From NCBI GenBank assembly GCA_037577475.1, contig CM075185.1, positions 1,554,769 to 1,618,768 on the forward strand: a stretch of DNA of 64,000 nt, given 5' to 3'. The translations under genes and the position numbers were made by a program. Of the stretch, positions 43,060-54,600 are shown in pieces. The stretch comes from Chaunax sp. Z400. Taxonomy: Eukaryota > Chordata > Actinopteri > Lophiiformes > Chaunacidae. The notes beneath the pieces are model-generated. The model ran no database searches. It was not told where the DNA came from and saw only the letters and a list, made by a program, of their open reading frames with translations. Positions within the stretch are counted from its first letter, which is position 1. Each line of letters starts with the position of its first letter.

Positions 43060-45600
43060 AAGAGGGAGAGAGTGGTTTGTCCTCACACAGCCTTCCCCTC
43101 ACCCTCCCCTCATCCTGCTGTGTCCAAGGCCTTTCTTCCACCTGGCTATAATCTCTATTAACCATCATTAGCATTCCTCCCATTCCATTTGCTATGTGCC
43201 GTTAGCTTTGACAGTTAGCTCACTGACAGCTCCCGTCTCCACCGGCAGCAAACAGCTGAGATGTCTACTGAGCCTCGTCTTCTTCTCTGAGGACAGGACG
43301 ACTCTTTGTCATTTCCACTCGTCTGTTATCTCCACCTTCTGCGTGTTTTCTTGGGACGTGTCCCGACAAATTTTTCTCTTTTATCACCGCCGTCAAAGCA
43401 GTTGAGTGGAGGTCATGTGATCACTCACGTCTGTCTCTTTGTGTTCTTAAAAACTTATTCTGAGTTTTTGATGATATTTTCTGGATTTTCTGATTAGATT
43501 TATGTTCACATTGATTTTGCTGTTTTTGCTTTGTTACGTTTGACTGAAGCATCTCTTAACTGTGTTACGGCTTGACATCATGACATCATCATGGCATCAT
43601 CTGTGTCTCTCATATAATCCTATTTCTTCTGGACGACACATTTCTTTTCGGGTTTAGTCTCCCTCCTTCTCTCTTTCCTTTCCTTCTATCCATCAGTCTG
43701 ATGCTGAGGTGATGACATGCAGGAGGAGGACGCGGTGAAGCAGAGCAGCGTTCCACAGTAGCTCTTTTATCCCACTGTAATACACAAAGAGGCCCCAGAG
43801 AGACGAGGGCCCCTCCAGCACTCTGACGGATATGAAACCTCAATGTGGTCCTGGAGGGAGGAGGGCCCCCGTATCACATACAGCTGTAGACTGAGGATTC
43901 AACACTTTATTCTCAACACAGAGCTTCTTCTTCTTCTTCCTCCTCAGCCCTGAGCCAACGTTAACCCTTAAAGGTCTGACAGTATTTATCGAGGCTCCTC
44001 AGGGTTCGGGTTTGGCCCAGAACTGAACCGTTAGCAGCAGGAACCAGCCTCCACCACAGACAGCTGAACTCTTCTCATCAGAGTGACGGAGGTAGACGGT
44101 CTGAGAGAAGAATGAAGGTATGTTCCTGAAGAGGAGAACCTAAGAATGGCTCCTTTCATTCATCAGGATGATGGAGGGATGGAGGGAAAACATGGCGGTC
44201 TTCAGTGTTTTGGGCACGCGACTCTCAGTTTGAAGTTTGGCCCACATGATAGAGATTAGGAGCCCGGACACCACATGGTCTGGAGTTCCTGCCGTCTCCT
44301 TCCTCCTCTTTCACACATGTTTGTCTTGTTAATGATGAGGAAGAGGAGGAGGAGGAGGAGAGGAAGGGAGGGAGAGAGAAACACATGGCGTAGGGTTCCC
44401 CTCAGAGTATTTGACATGTGAGGTGTAGAGGTGGAGGCCTCCTCAGGCCGCCAGCAGGGTGGAGGCAGGCTGATGGAGATCCTGGAAATGTTTGATGCTT
44501 AACATCTGGCCTCCATCTTGTTTTAATCCTCTGTAATTAAAGCGTTTTGATTGGTTCAAACCTTTGACCACAAACTTTGACCACCCTTTACACACCTCCA
44601 CCTTTTTCAGGTGCTTCTATCGACATAAGAGCAACATGAAGGTAACGACTATGTCAGCTTCATGAAGACGAGGCTCCATCTGTCCAACAGCAACGAGGAA
44701 ACAGGTCATGTGACCCAGACTCACCTGTCCTCCTGAGGACCAATAGCTGTGGTTCTTACAGGGTTCAAAGTCTGAAGGAATAAAACAGTAGAATAAATGA
44801 TGCTGGTCAAATATCAATGCTCCTGGTGAGACACACCTGGCTGTTAAAGAGATGAACTCTGATTGGTTGAATTCTTGTCAAACACACCTATGAATAATTA
44901 CCAGACTAAAGCAAACCTCTTTGTGTCTGAGCCTTACTTTGTGCCCAGATGATGCAGCGTTTCACCAGGAAAATACACACCCGAAATTTACCCTAAACTC
45001 ACCATAGACCATTAGATGGATGAAATGTGTTTCCAGCGTTTAATCACTTCTCATAGAGACGTCACACCAACCATCTCTGTACATGAGGTGATACTGTTCA
45101 TTTAAAAAGTCTGAAATGTTTGAATGTGTCGGTAAAATATTCTCCGACCTGCAGCCACACATAAAAAGAGCTTCTCTCATGTCAGGAATGAGAAGAATGT
45201 TGGGTTTGTGATGGAGCCATATGGGAGGTCCCGTCATGCTGCGCTGATTATCTGCTGCTCCACTTGGTTGGAACAAAAACTCTTTCTGGTTGCACCAATC
45301 ACCAGTGAGTCCACCAGTGAGTCCCAACAGATCAGAGACCAGCTGCTGGCCCTCTGCTGGTTTATTGAGACGCTTTGACTCTGTGGATTAGGACGAGATC
45401 TTTCAGGGACACGATGTGAGCAGGATTATGGATGAGATCTGAAGGATTCATCACTTTGCTCAGCTTCGTGTTCATCAGACGTGTGGTACAGTAGGACCTC
45501 CAAACACAATGAAGCCCCTCATCCTGAACACACACTAACGTTTCCTGGAACACAAAACAGAGCTGAAGGTTCAGCCTCCTGATCCGGAGCCGACAAAACA
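43060..45600. other. Intergenic, nothing recognised
   Basis: No frame with domain similarity; GA-rich tract 44338-44375. Confidence 0.45.
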
Positions 45601-45682
45601 TATTCACTCACTATTCACATTTCCCCACTGTGGGACCAATAAAGGGATATCTTATCTTATCTTATCTTATCTTATCTTATCA
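45600..45682 (+). mobile_element. LINE 3' end with (TTATC)n tail
   Basis: 'tttccccactgtgggaccaa', then 'taaagggata' and six to seven TCTTA repeats: the typical 3' terminus of a fish CR1/L2-type LINE. Confidence 0.6.
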
Positions 45683-45964
45683 ACCTCAGGCTGAACGTCT
45701 GGTTCACCAAATTCACCTGCACATAGCCCAAGTTCACTCTGGAACCGATACCAGTGCCAAACAGTACCTTTATCGGTACTCTACTCTCACTGTAGTAACT
45801 AAAATGTAGAATCACCAAACAAGTGTTTACACTAGCAGAGGAGGAATCGGTTACAGATCTGGGATCAGCTGGAGGAACAGTTTTTACTCTGAACTCTTTA
45901 ACCTGATAACTGGACTAAAATAAACTGATGAATATCAGCTCAGTAAAGGATACTTAATAACAAC

Positions 45965-46085
45965 CAGTAGAGGGCAGTAATACAACATAGTATCATCTAG
46001 TCTGTCTTATCCAGAGAAGAAGAAGAAACAGTTCCATCAGCTGTTATGTTGTTGTTGTCACTACCACAGTGATTGAATACTGTAA
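45965..46085. repeat. Dispersed repeat A, copy 2
   Basis: Matches 37790-37920. Confidence 0.85.
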
Positions 46086-46334
46086 CGGTATTGGCTGCAG
46101 TGTTAGCTACAGTGTTTGACCAGGTGTTTCCTCAGGTGAGACGTGCCGTCCTGACGATTTGATTCGTTACAGATTTCACAGTGAATGTTGAAAAGTGTAG
46201 CCACACTAACAGGAGAGTCTCTCTGTCAGGTACCAACATTTGGCCCTGATCAGTTTAACGTTATCCGGTTCTCGCTACTATTCACGTAATCTGCTCAGTA
46301 TTCATGAAGACGTTGGTGCTTTATTTAGATTTGA

Positions 46335-46640
46335 TCAGCAGCGTGATGACCTCCACCAAGGAGGTGATGTTTTTACTGCTGTTGGTTTGTTTGTCTGTCT
46401 TGATTCAGATAAATGTTCTGTAGAAGTAGGGTACGGTCCAGGATCAGTCCATCAAATTCTGGTGTTGATCCGGATCATCATCTGGATCAGAATGTTCTTT
46501 AAGGATTCTTTATTTTGGGACAATTACCAGATTTTATCTTCTGACTTCCTGGATAATGTCTACAATGATTGGACAAAAATGACACGATGACATCATCATA
46601 AGATCTAGAACACATCAGAGTCTGATCTGGATCCAAGTCA
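46335..46640. repeat. Interspersed repeat, 'ccaaggaggtgatgttttta' type
   Basis: 'gacctccaccaaggaggtga' followed by 'ttggtttgtttgtctgtctt' and 'gatccggatcatcatctgga' is a motif string I associate with a widespread fish repeat. Class not assigned. Confidence 0.5.
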
Positions 46641-47529
46641 TATTCTGGATCTGGTGATCCTGAATGTTTAAATTTATAGAGCTGACAGAAAATTCACTAC
46701 TGTGAGATAACAGATAATAATAATGATCCAGACTGACCTGAGATCAGATTGTAGCTGAATCTGATTCAGTTAGGGGTCAAATTATCTTCAACAGTTCCTG
46801 ATCTAGATCCTGAAGAAAACCACCATCAGTGAAAACTAGTTTTTCTAGAGTAACTATCAGACTAATAATGATACCAATGTGATCCAGATTTTAGGGGCAG
46901 GATGTCTGTAAAGTCTAAACATGAAGTCATTCCAGTGCAACGTAGAAGAAAGAATCAATAATCAATCAAGCAGTTTCATGAATATTTCCTTGACTATTAG
47001 TTTAGTTTCATTCATTTCTAAGTAAAACCCATAAATTCCGTCGTCCCTCAGCTCTGAGGGTAGAAGAAACATCCTCAGTCATCCACCCATGTCAGTTATT
47101 ACAGTTACAGTCAACCAACAAAGCGCCATTCATGCACACGCTCAGATTACACTCAGTCCTCCATCTTTTCACAGAGTATTGACTTAAAGTCGTCTCTCAG
47201 AGGATCCAACGGGAAGCAAAGTGTTTCACTGCTGCAGAGCAAACATCCTCCCTTCGCCCTGTTGTTTTCATCTCAGCCTTTTTCACCCGCAGATCACATG
47301 ACAGCGCCGCAATGTAGATGCTTCTCTGCACCGCCTGTATTTGTTTACACATAACAAACCAACACAATCACATGACAACAACAATCATGTAGCTTCCCTG
47401 TTACATGGTGGTGGATCTCATCCTCTGGTTGGAGGGTAAGGGATTATTAAATCATGTTTCATCACAAACAACGGGAATCTGTTGTTTTGTTAATTTATGG
47501 ATATGTTGATTGATATATTGATTTAGATA

Positions 47530-47610
47530 CAGTACCAGTCAATAGTTTGGACACAGTTACCCATCCACTTGAATGGGAAACTGTGTCCAAATTTTTGACT
47601 GGTAGTGTAT
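47530..47610. repeat. 80-bp palindromic MITE, copy 1
   Basis: Starts AGTACCAGTCAATAGTTTGG and ends TTTTTGACTGGTAGTG: imperfect self-palindrome. Reverse-complement copy at 49836-49915. Confidence 0.85.
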
Positions 47611-48135
47611 ATTGACTTATTGATATGTTGTTTTGTCAATATGTCAGTTTGTTATGTAGATTTGTTGATGAATTGATATGTTGATTTGTTATGTAGATTT
47701 GTTGATTTATTGCTATGTTTATTTGTTATGTAGATTTGTTGATTTATTGATATGTTGATTTGTTGTTTTGTTGATTTATTGATATGTTTATTTGTTATAT
47801 AGATTTGTTGATTTATTCAAGTTGATTTGTTATGTAGATTTGTTGATATGTTGATTTATTGATATGTTTTGTTGATTTGATGATATGTTGATTTGTTGAT
47901 ATGTTATGTTTATTTATGTAGATTTGTTAATATGTTAATTTATTGATATGTTGATACGTTGATTTATTGATATGTTGTTTTGTTGATTTATTGATATGTT
48001 GATCTGTTATCTAGATTTGTTGATATGTTGATTTATTGATATATTGATATGCTGTTTTGTTGATTTGTTGATATGTTAATTTGTTGAAATGCTGTTTTAT
48101 TGATATGTTGATTTTTTGATGTGTTGTTTTGTTTT
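47610..48135. repeat. Degenerate GTTGATTTATTGATAT tandem repeat
   Basis: T/G-rich repeats of 11- and 22-bp units (TTGATATGTTGATTTGTTA...), 240 bp short of the rbpjl stop, so possibly within its 3' UTR. Confidence 0.85.
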
Positions 48136-48371
48136 GTTGTTTTGTTGACTCATGTAATGATGTCACAGTCTGTGAACTGGATTTAAAATGGTCTCACTTC
48201 AGTGGACAAACAGGTATTTTTAACATAATTTAATTAATTTAATTTGAATAATTATGTTGTTTACTGTTTAGTTTTGTTTACATGTTATCTCTGATAGATA
48301 ATCATAAACAATATGGAAGTCCAGAGCTTCTCTGCTGTAGACGTTCACCTGAGGACGCATCAACAGGTGAG

Positions 48372-48672
48372 CTAACTCTGCATGAACAGGTGGAAGTTGG
48401 CTCTGGTGAACTCCTGATGGATGGTCTCTAACAGGAAGTCATCCTCCTGTCCTCCCTCTTTCCTCCCTCGTCCTCCTCCTCCTGCTGCTGCTGGTCGCAC
48501 AGATGGAGGCGGCAGGAGCTCGGGCGTGTAGGTGAAACTGAAAGACGTGCGATAAATCAGGCCATCCAATCGGACGAGAGACAAAGGGACGCTGATGATG
48601 CGTCGCAGGCAGCGGCGACCGTCTGAAAACATGGAGACATCGGGAACGACGCAGAACAGAGATTTGGGAGAC
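48372..48672 (-). CDS. rbpjl last exon with stop
   Basis: Encodes SPKSLFCVVPDVSMFSDGRR, ISVPLSLVRLDGLIYRTSFS, FTYTPELLPPPS, a Gly/Ala/Arg low-complexity linker and LLETIHQEFTRANFHLFMQS, stop at 48372-48374. Confidence 0.96.
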
Positions 48673-51600
48673 CTGAGAAAGAAAACAAAGACAGGATGAA
48701 CCAGGTGAAGGTTAAACCGTTAAGCAGTCATGACATCACGATTCTGAATCATTCAACCTGTTTTTATCAGATCATGATCAGATAAATCTGATGTGGAATC
48801 AGTGAAATCAGAGGAAAATGATAAAAATATTGGTTTGGTCTGAAATGTTAATAATAACCTGATGTCTTAGAAATGACTCAAATGTCAACACTTTTATTAA
48901 ACTAGACTAAAATACTGACAGTTTTCTTTGATACAATCAGACGAAAATGTTTTAAAACTGGACTAAAAACAGGATTGAGACAAAAACATGTTAAAAATGT
49001 TTTTCCACACAAAACAAGTAAATCTTGAAAAATTGAAATGAAGCAACATCTGAAAGCAGAAATATAAATGTATTATTCTCAGTTGTTCTTTAGAAGGAAT
49101 AGTTTTAGGAAAGTCTGGTAATATCTGTGGTATTGATCTATTTAAACTGTTCTGATTGATTATTAACTGTTGATCTAAAGTAGATTTTACCAATAAACCT
49201 GATAGATGATGGAGGTTTGATCATTTTACTTCCAGCTGTAGGAATGTTCTGAAACAATTTTGACTTAAAATATTAATGATGATGATGATGATGATGATTA
49301 TCATGAATTATTCCTGCTTTGATTCACTTTCATCTTGTGTATTTGAGTCTATGCTGAGACTGGACCTGTGGACAATAAGGGTCTAATGTGGTCCTCAGAC
49401 ATCACCAGCAGGAGCCCAGCTGGGCTTCAGGGAACAATCCTGAATCAAAACCACCTCTCTGATGTCAGAGTCCACCTCAGAACCACACCTCAAGTGCTGA
49501 AGCATCATAAGTCAGGGTCTCTGGCTGAGAGTTGCTCGCCGTCAGCATCTGAAAATACTCCTCCAATCAGCAGCAGCGTGGAGGAAAGCAGTATTTATAT
49601 AAGACCGTCATCCACAATGTGCTGTTTGTACCAGAAGCTGCAGCCAATTAGGAACCTGAGCCGCCGCTGCCGGACGGGACGGGTCTAAAGTCTGAATGAA
49701 ATAAAAGGCCATTCAAGGTTCCTATTGCTCACCGTTATTTATATCAACCACAGAATGATGTGGACATGTGACACAATCCTCAAATCATCTGCTTCTGTTT
49801 ATCCTTCTGTTCCTGCTTAGGACAGACTCATATACCCTACCAGTCAAAAATTTGGACACAGTTTCCCATTCAAGTGGATAGGTAACTGTGTCCAAACTAT
49901 TGACTGGTACTGTATCTCTACATAGAATACCTGTCAGTAGGAGGCGGCGCTATTGGTAGGGTCCGACTGATGACGTCATCATTTTAACACCCAGAGTCCA
50001 TGTAGTCTAAGTACCAGACGTAGTTTAGCTATCAGATGTAGTTTAAGTTCAACTCCAACAATACTGCTGACCACACACAACGCACATACACTCTGCTGGT
50101 TACACACTAGTGATGCACAGATCAGCTCTGACATCATCACATTTCCACTTGAACCAATGATTGTCTCTGATTTAGCGACTCCTCCCTCATGAACATTTGA
50201 CGTCACCTCTAGTGGTGCCTCAGGATTTATCAGGAGGACGTTTGTTCTACTCCAAACTGTTTCACTTTTCATGTTTCATGAACCTGGACTGTTTCACTGT
50301 GTGAATCTGGACTGTGTGGGACCTTTAGGATGGGTAGAAGAACACAGAACATTCATTAACATCAGGTCCTGTCGGAGATTTAAATGATTAATGAAGTTAA
50401 GCTGCTGTGCATTGTGGGTAAATGTCACAGACAACAGAGACACACTTCTGGTTTCTGCTGCAGGTGATGTCATCAATATTTTCCTCATTAATGATGGATT
50501 ATTTCATCACCTGCATCCCATCAGCTGTTAATCAGAATGACCATTTTCTGATGGATCTGCAGACAGTGATCGGCTGCATCACTAGACCTGTTACAAACAC
50601 AGGGAGGAGCAGCAGCCCTCCTCCTCCTCCTCCTCAGTTAAATATGGCTGATTTTGCTCATATGCAGTCAGATGGAGTTGTTGATGGGACAGAGGATTGG
50701 GAGATGGTGGAGGTAGAGGGTCCACCAGGACCACATACCTGTTGGACATGTCCTAAATTAACTTTAGACCAGGACCTGTGAAATCAGGCTCTCCTACCAT
50801 CAGCCATGTTTCTACCTGTATCCACAGGTTTATCCAGGCGAGCTAAGAGTTACTAGATGCCCCACAACAACCTGAAAATCTTTCCTCCAACACAATGTTC
50901 AGCAGGACTGAAAATCTGCTGATCTTTATTGAAATTCCTCAACTAACAGAAAAAAAGCTCCTGTGAGTCAAATGAAAGGAGTTTGGGTTCATAGCTGTGG
51001 GTGAAGGTTCCACCATAAAACCAACGAGTATGAACAGTCTTTTATTTGCTCCCAGAACTACACCTGGAACAGCATCACGAACCGATCGTTAGCAGACTGT
51101 AAAGTTTGTCTGCTGCAGGAGACCAACGAGTTTCTTCATCAACATCTGTCCTCTGGAGGAACATTCAACCACATGTTCCAGCAGCCATTAAGGCAGACAC
51201 ACACCACAGCAGTAAATTCTAATGACACCTGTCGGAGTCTGCAGGTAGACAGAGTGTCTGGGTTCTTCCTTCCTACTTGGTTTCAGGGTCAGTTCCTCCA
51301 GAAGAAGCAGCAAAGAGGGACCAGATCCAGAGGACTGGGCCTCAGGTCCACCAACAGTCTGAGTCTCTTTCTGATTTGTGGTCATGTGACATCAGAGCAT
51401 CAGATCAGTCATGTGTCTTCAGCTGGTGACGTGAGCATAGCCTCAGTGATTCGGTCTGTCAGTCACCAGGATCACCTGAAAACACCTGGAGGATTCTGAT
51501 GACACTTGGCAGGAAGTACATCTGGATAAAGGGGTGGAGTCAGGAATTTTCTACTTCCTTTAACATTGTGAGAACCCAGACAGCAGCCAGTTCTAGTTGT

Positions 51601-54600
51601 TCTCATGGATCCAGGTTCTAGGTGTTCTAATGGATCCAGGTTCTAGGTGTTGCAATGGATTCCGGTTCTAGGTGTTCTCACGATGAGAGAACCTGAATAC
51701 AGATGGGGACCTTTGGAGGGAATGACCAGACTTGGCGGAGGTTTGCAGTCTCTGAACGTCTTACCGTCTGCACCCCCACCCCCGCCATCTTTAAAACTCA
51801 CCTGAACATCGTCTCAGTCTCGCTGTTTCCAAACCAGACTTTGAGGTGAGGGCTGAAGTTTTCTCCATTGATCTCCAGCATGGCAACGTGTCCTCCTCCG
51901 TTCACCTGCAGCAACACACACACATCATCAGCGGTAGTCGTACTGCTCCAGTTCACACACAACGGGGACGTACGTTTAACCAATCAGGAACAGGGATGAT
52001 GGTCATGTGCTAACGGCCTACTCTGTACACATCTACCTGGACTGATGAGGTGCTTTAGAAGGCTGTGATGTCACAGTCATAGAGAGTAATCCACATATCA
52101 GGGTACCTTTTCCTTTTCACATTGGCAGTCTGTCCCTGAAATGTGCAGGAATATTTCCTACACAGCATTCTGTGTGAATGAGAGCAGAGACAGACATCTG
52201 TGCACTGATGAGTAACGCTGAGGTATGGACATTTTAATGTGGAGCCAGCGAAGTGACCACTATCAATAAAATACCATGAACTTTATTCCTATTTGTGCTC
52301 TGTTTGCAGCTCGACTAGAACAGACTGATGGGGAATGCTGCCCTACGTATGAGTCACAATAAGATCCCATAAGATTAATGTTAAAGCGACGCGAACAGAG
52401 GTCAGACCTGCAGAAACATGATTAAAAGTTTAAACTGGTCTCCAGACTCTGGACTTTACTGGGCTAAATGGACATTTTCATATGCAGACTGGTTTTCATG
52501 AAATCCCAGTTAAGGTTTTGGGTCATTTTGGCTGGTTTCAGATTTTATTATGGGCGTGTAATACAGGAATGTTGACAGTTAGAGTGGTGACATCATCACT
52601 GGAGTGGGTGACATCATCGTTAGCATGGGTGACATCATCATTAGAGTGGGTGACATCATCACTGGAGTGGGTGACATCATCGTTAGTATGGGTGACATCA
52701 TCATTACGGTGTGTGACATCATCATCAGAGTGGGTGACATCATCGTTACAGTGGGTGACATCATCGTTAGAGTGGAGGAGAGCTGAAAAATGTGTCTAAA
52801 ATCTTCCTTCGTGTTTAGATTTGGATTTCTGTGTTCACGAGATGCACTTGAAAGCACTATCCTAAAGTCCTATCTTTGTAGTACATGTACTCACCAGTGA
52901 TGGTGAGGTTTGCTTTTTAATGATGGTGCAGCATTATGGGGGGTGATGACGCCTGTTGTTTCCTCCTGTCCCGACAGACTCGCCTGATTTAGTCCCTGCT
53001 GGGAACTACGTTTGAAAGAGGCTTCAGTGAGTTTACTAACTGTAATGACTGATGGAACCTCATGGTGTCACTTTGGGCAGAATCAATAACTGATAAAATC
53101 AATAAATCAACACAGCTGTGCCTCTTGTAGCCTAGAAAATGTTTAGCTGCCCTCTGTCCTTTGTAACAACGACCCATCAGAGGTTGGAGATGTACGGATC
53201 AATATTTTATTTTCTCATTATCTCATGAGTCACGTCTGACTATTGACCAGCAGCCTCTTTAATGGTGACCTCCATCCGTCTCATTTGGACATGTTTTGCT
53301 TCTTTGGACCAGAACCTCGCTGAGGGTCTGTTACTCACCTCCAGCTCAGTTATAACAGGAAAAGGAGTAACTGGACTCTGGATGCAGCTCAGACCCTGAT
53401 TAAAGGTGAACTCCACTGCCTCCACTCCAATGATGGTCCAACAGGATCCGTCGTTCAGCACCACTCTGCTGGGGTCTCTGATGCTGGACGGGGCCTGGAG
53501 GACAGAGAACTTTGGCATCAATCTGACAGAAATATTAAAGTAATGAGGATGTAGAAGGACCAACATCCACCAGAAACCAGACACATGAACATGAACACTA
53601 GTAGAATCACGAGAAGGGCGTGGCCCTGTGGATTTATTCTGCTGGTCACACATTCGTGATTCTTTCCTGCTTCTTTTCTCTCCATCATTTGTTCACCTGG
53701 TTTTCACCTGTTTTCCCTTAAGCTGCCTGGTGGACATCCTGGAACTCATGTGGACATCAAGTGTTTCTCACCTGATGCTCTGTGGTGCTGACCGTGTATG
53801 TCCAAAGTAACCCTGGATACAGGCTGATGACGTACGACCGGATTGTTCTACCAGAACAAAAATGAAATGAAAGAGGAAGGATGGAAGGAGGGGCCAACAG
53901 AGGAGAGGAGGAGTCTCACCTGGTACTGTATGATGGAGTCATTGGCCAAACACAGGTACGCCTGTGGATTGTCTCTGAACTGGAAGGCACACTTGTGGAG
54001 CTGGGAAACCGGTTCGTCCACATCTAAGATGGCGTGCTGCTTGTTGACCTTACGGATCACCTGAAAACAAGACGAGGAAGAAACCAACAAAATCTCAGGA
54101 ATATAAAAGGGTGTTTTGATCATTATTTTGTGTGCGACCCACAAAAAGCAGCTAGTAGCAGTTAGCAGCTAGTAGCAGAGCTGCTAACTCAAAGAAGATT
54201 GAAATGTCTGCAGATTGTGGAGACAACCTGAGGTCCAGGAGCTCCTGACCCTCCTCCAGACTGAGGACCAAAGGTGGCCAGAGTTTCTCGATCAGGGTCC
54301 CCACATTATTATTATTATTATTATTATGCCTGAGGAATCCAGCATGCTGTCTGACATCACACACTGGAGTAGTGTGATGACATCATTGGTTTGTTCAGTG
54401 TAAACAAGGCGGCGGGTCTTAGTGACACCAGAGCTGCCTGCATCAGTCTGACGGTTCAGTGTCCTGTATAAAACCAGGAGGTGTGGGTGACATACTTCCT
54501 GTCTCCAGACCTTGAGGTCTGAACACATCAATCACACCTTTAGTTCACCTCACAAATAATAACTGGACCCTTCTGCCTGAGCCTCTCCAGCTGAACCTCC

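Noticed and set aside
42549..43061. Leucine/asparagine repeat frames on both strands
   Set aside because: 18-bp minisatellite; leucine-rich-repeat-like look is produced by the period.
49368..49688. Plus frame of 106 residues
   Set aside because: No motif, no neighbour support; probable chance frame.
50422..50781. Plus frame with SPPPPPPQLNMADFAHMQSD and EDWEMVEVEGP
   Set aside because: No recognised domain; sits in an rbpjl intron without a clear promoter or splice partner.
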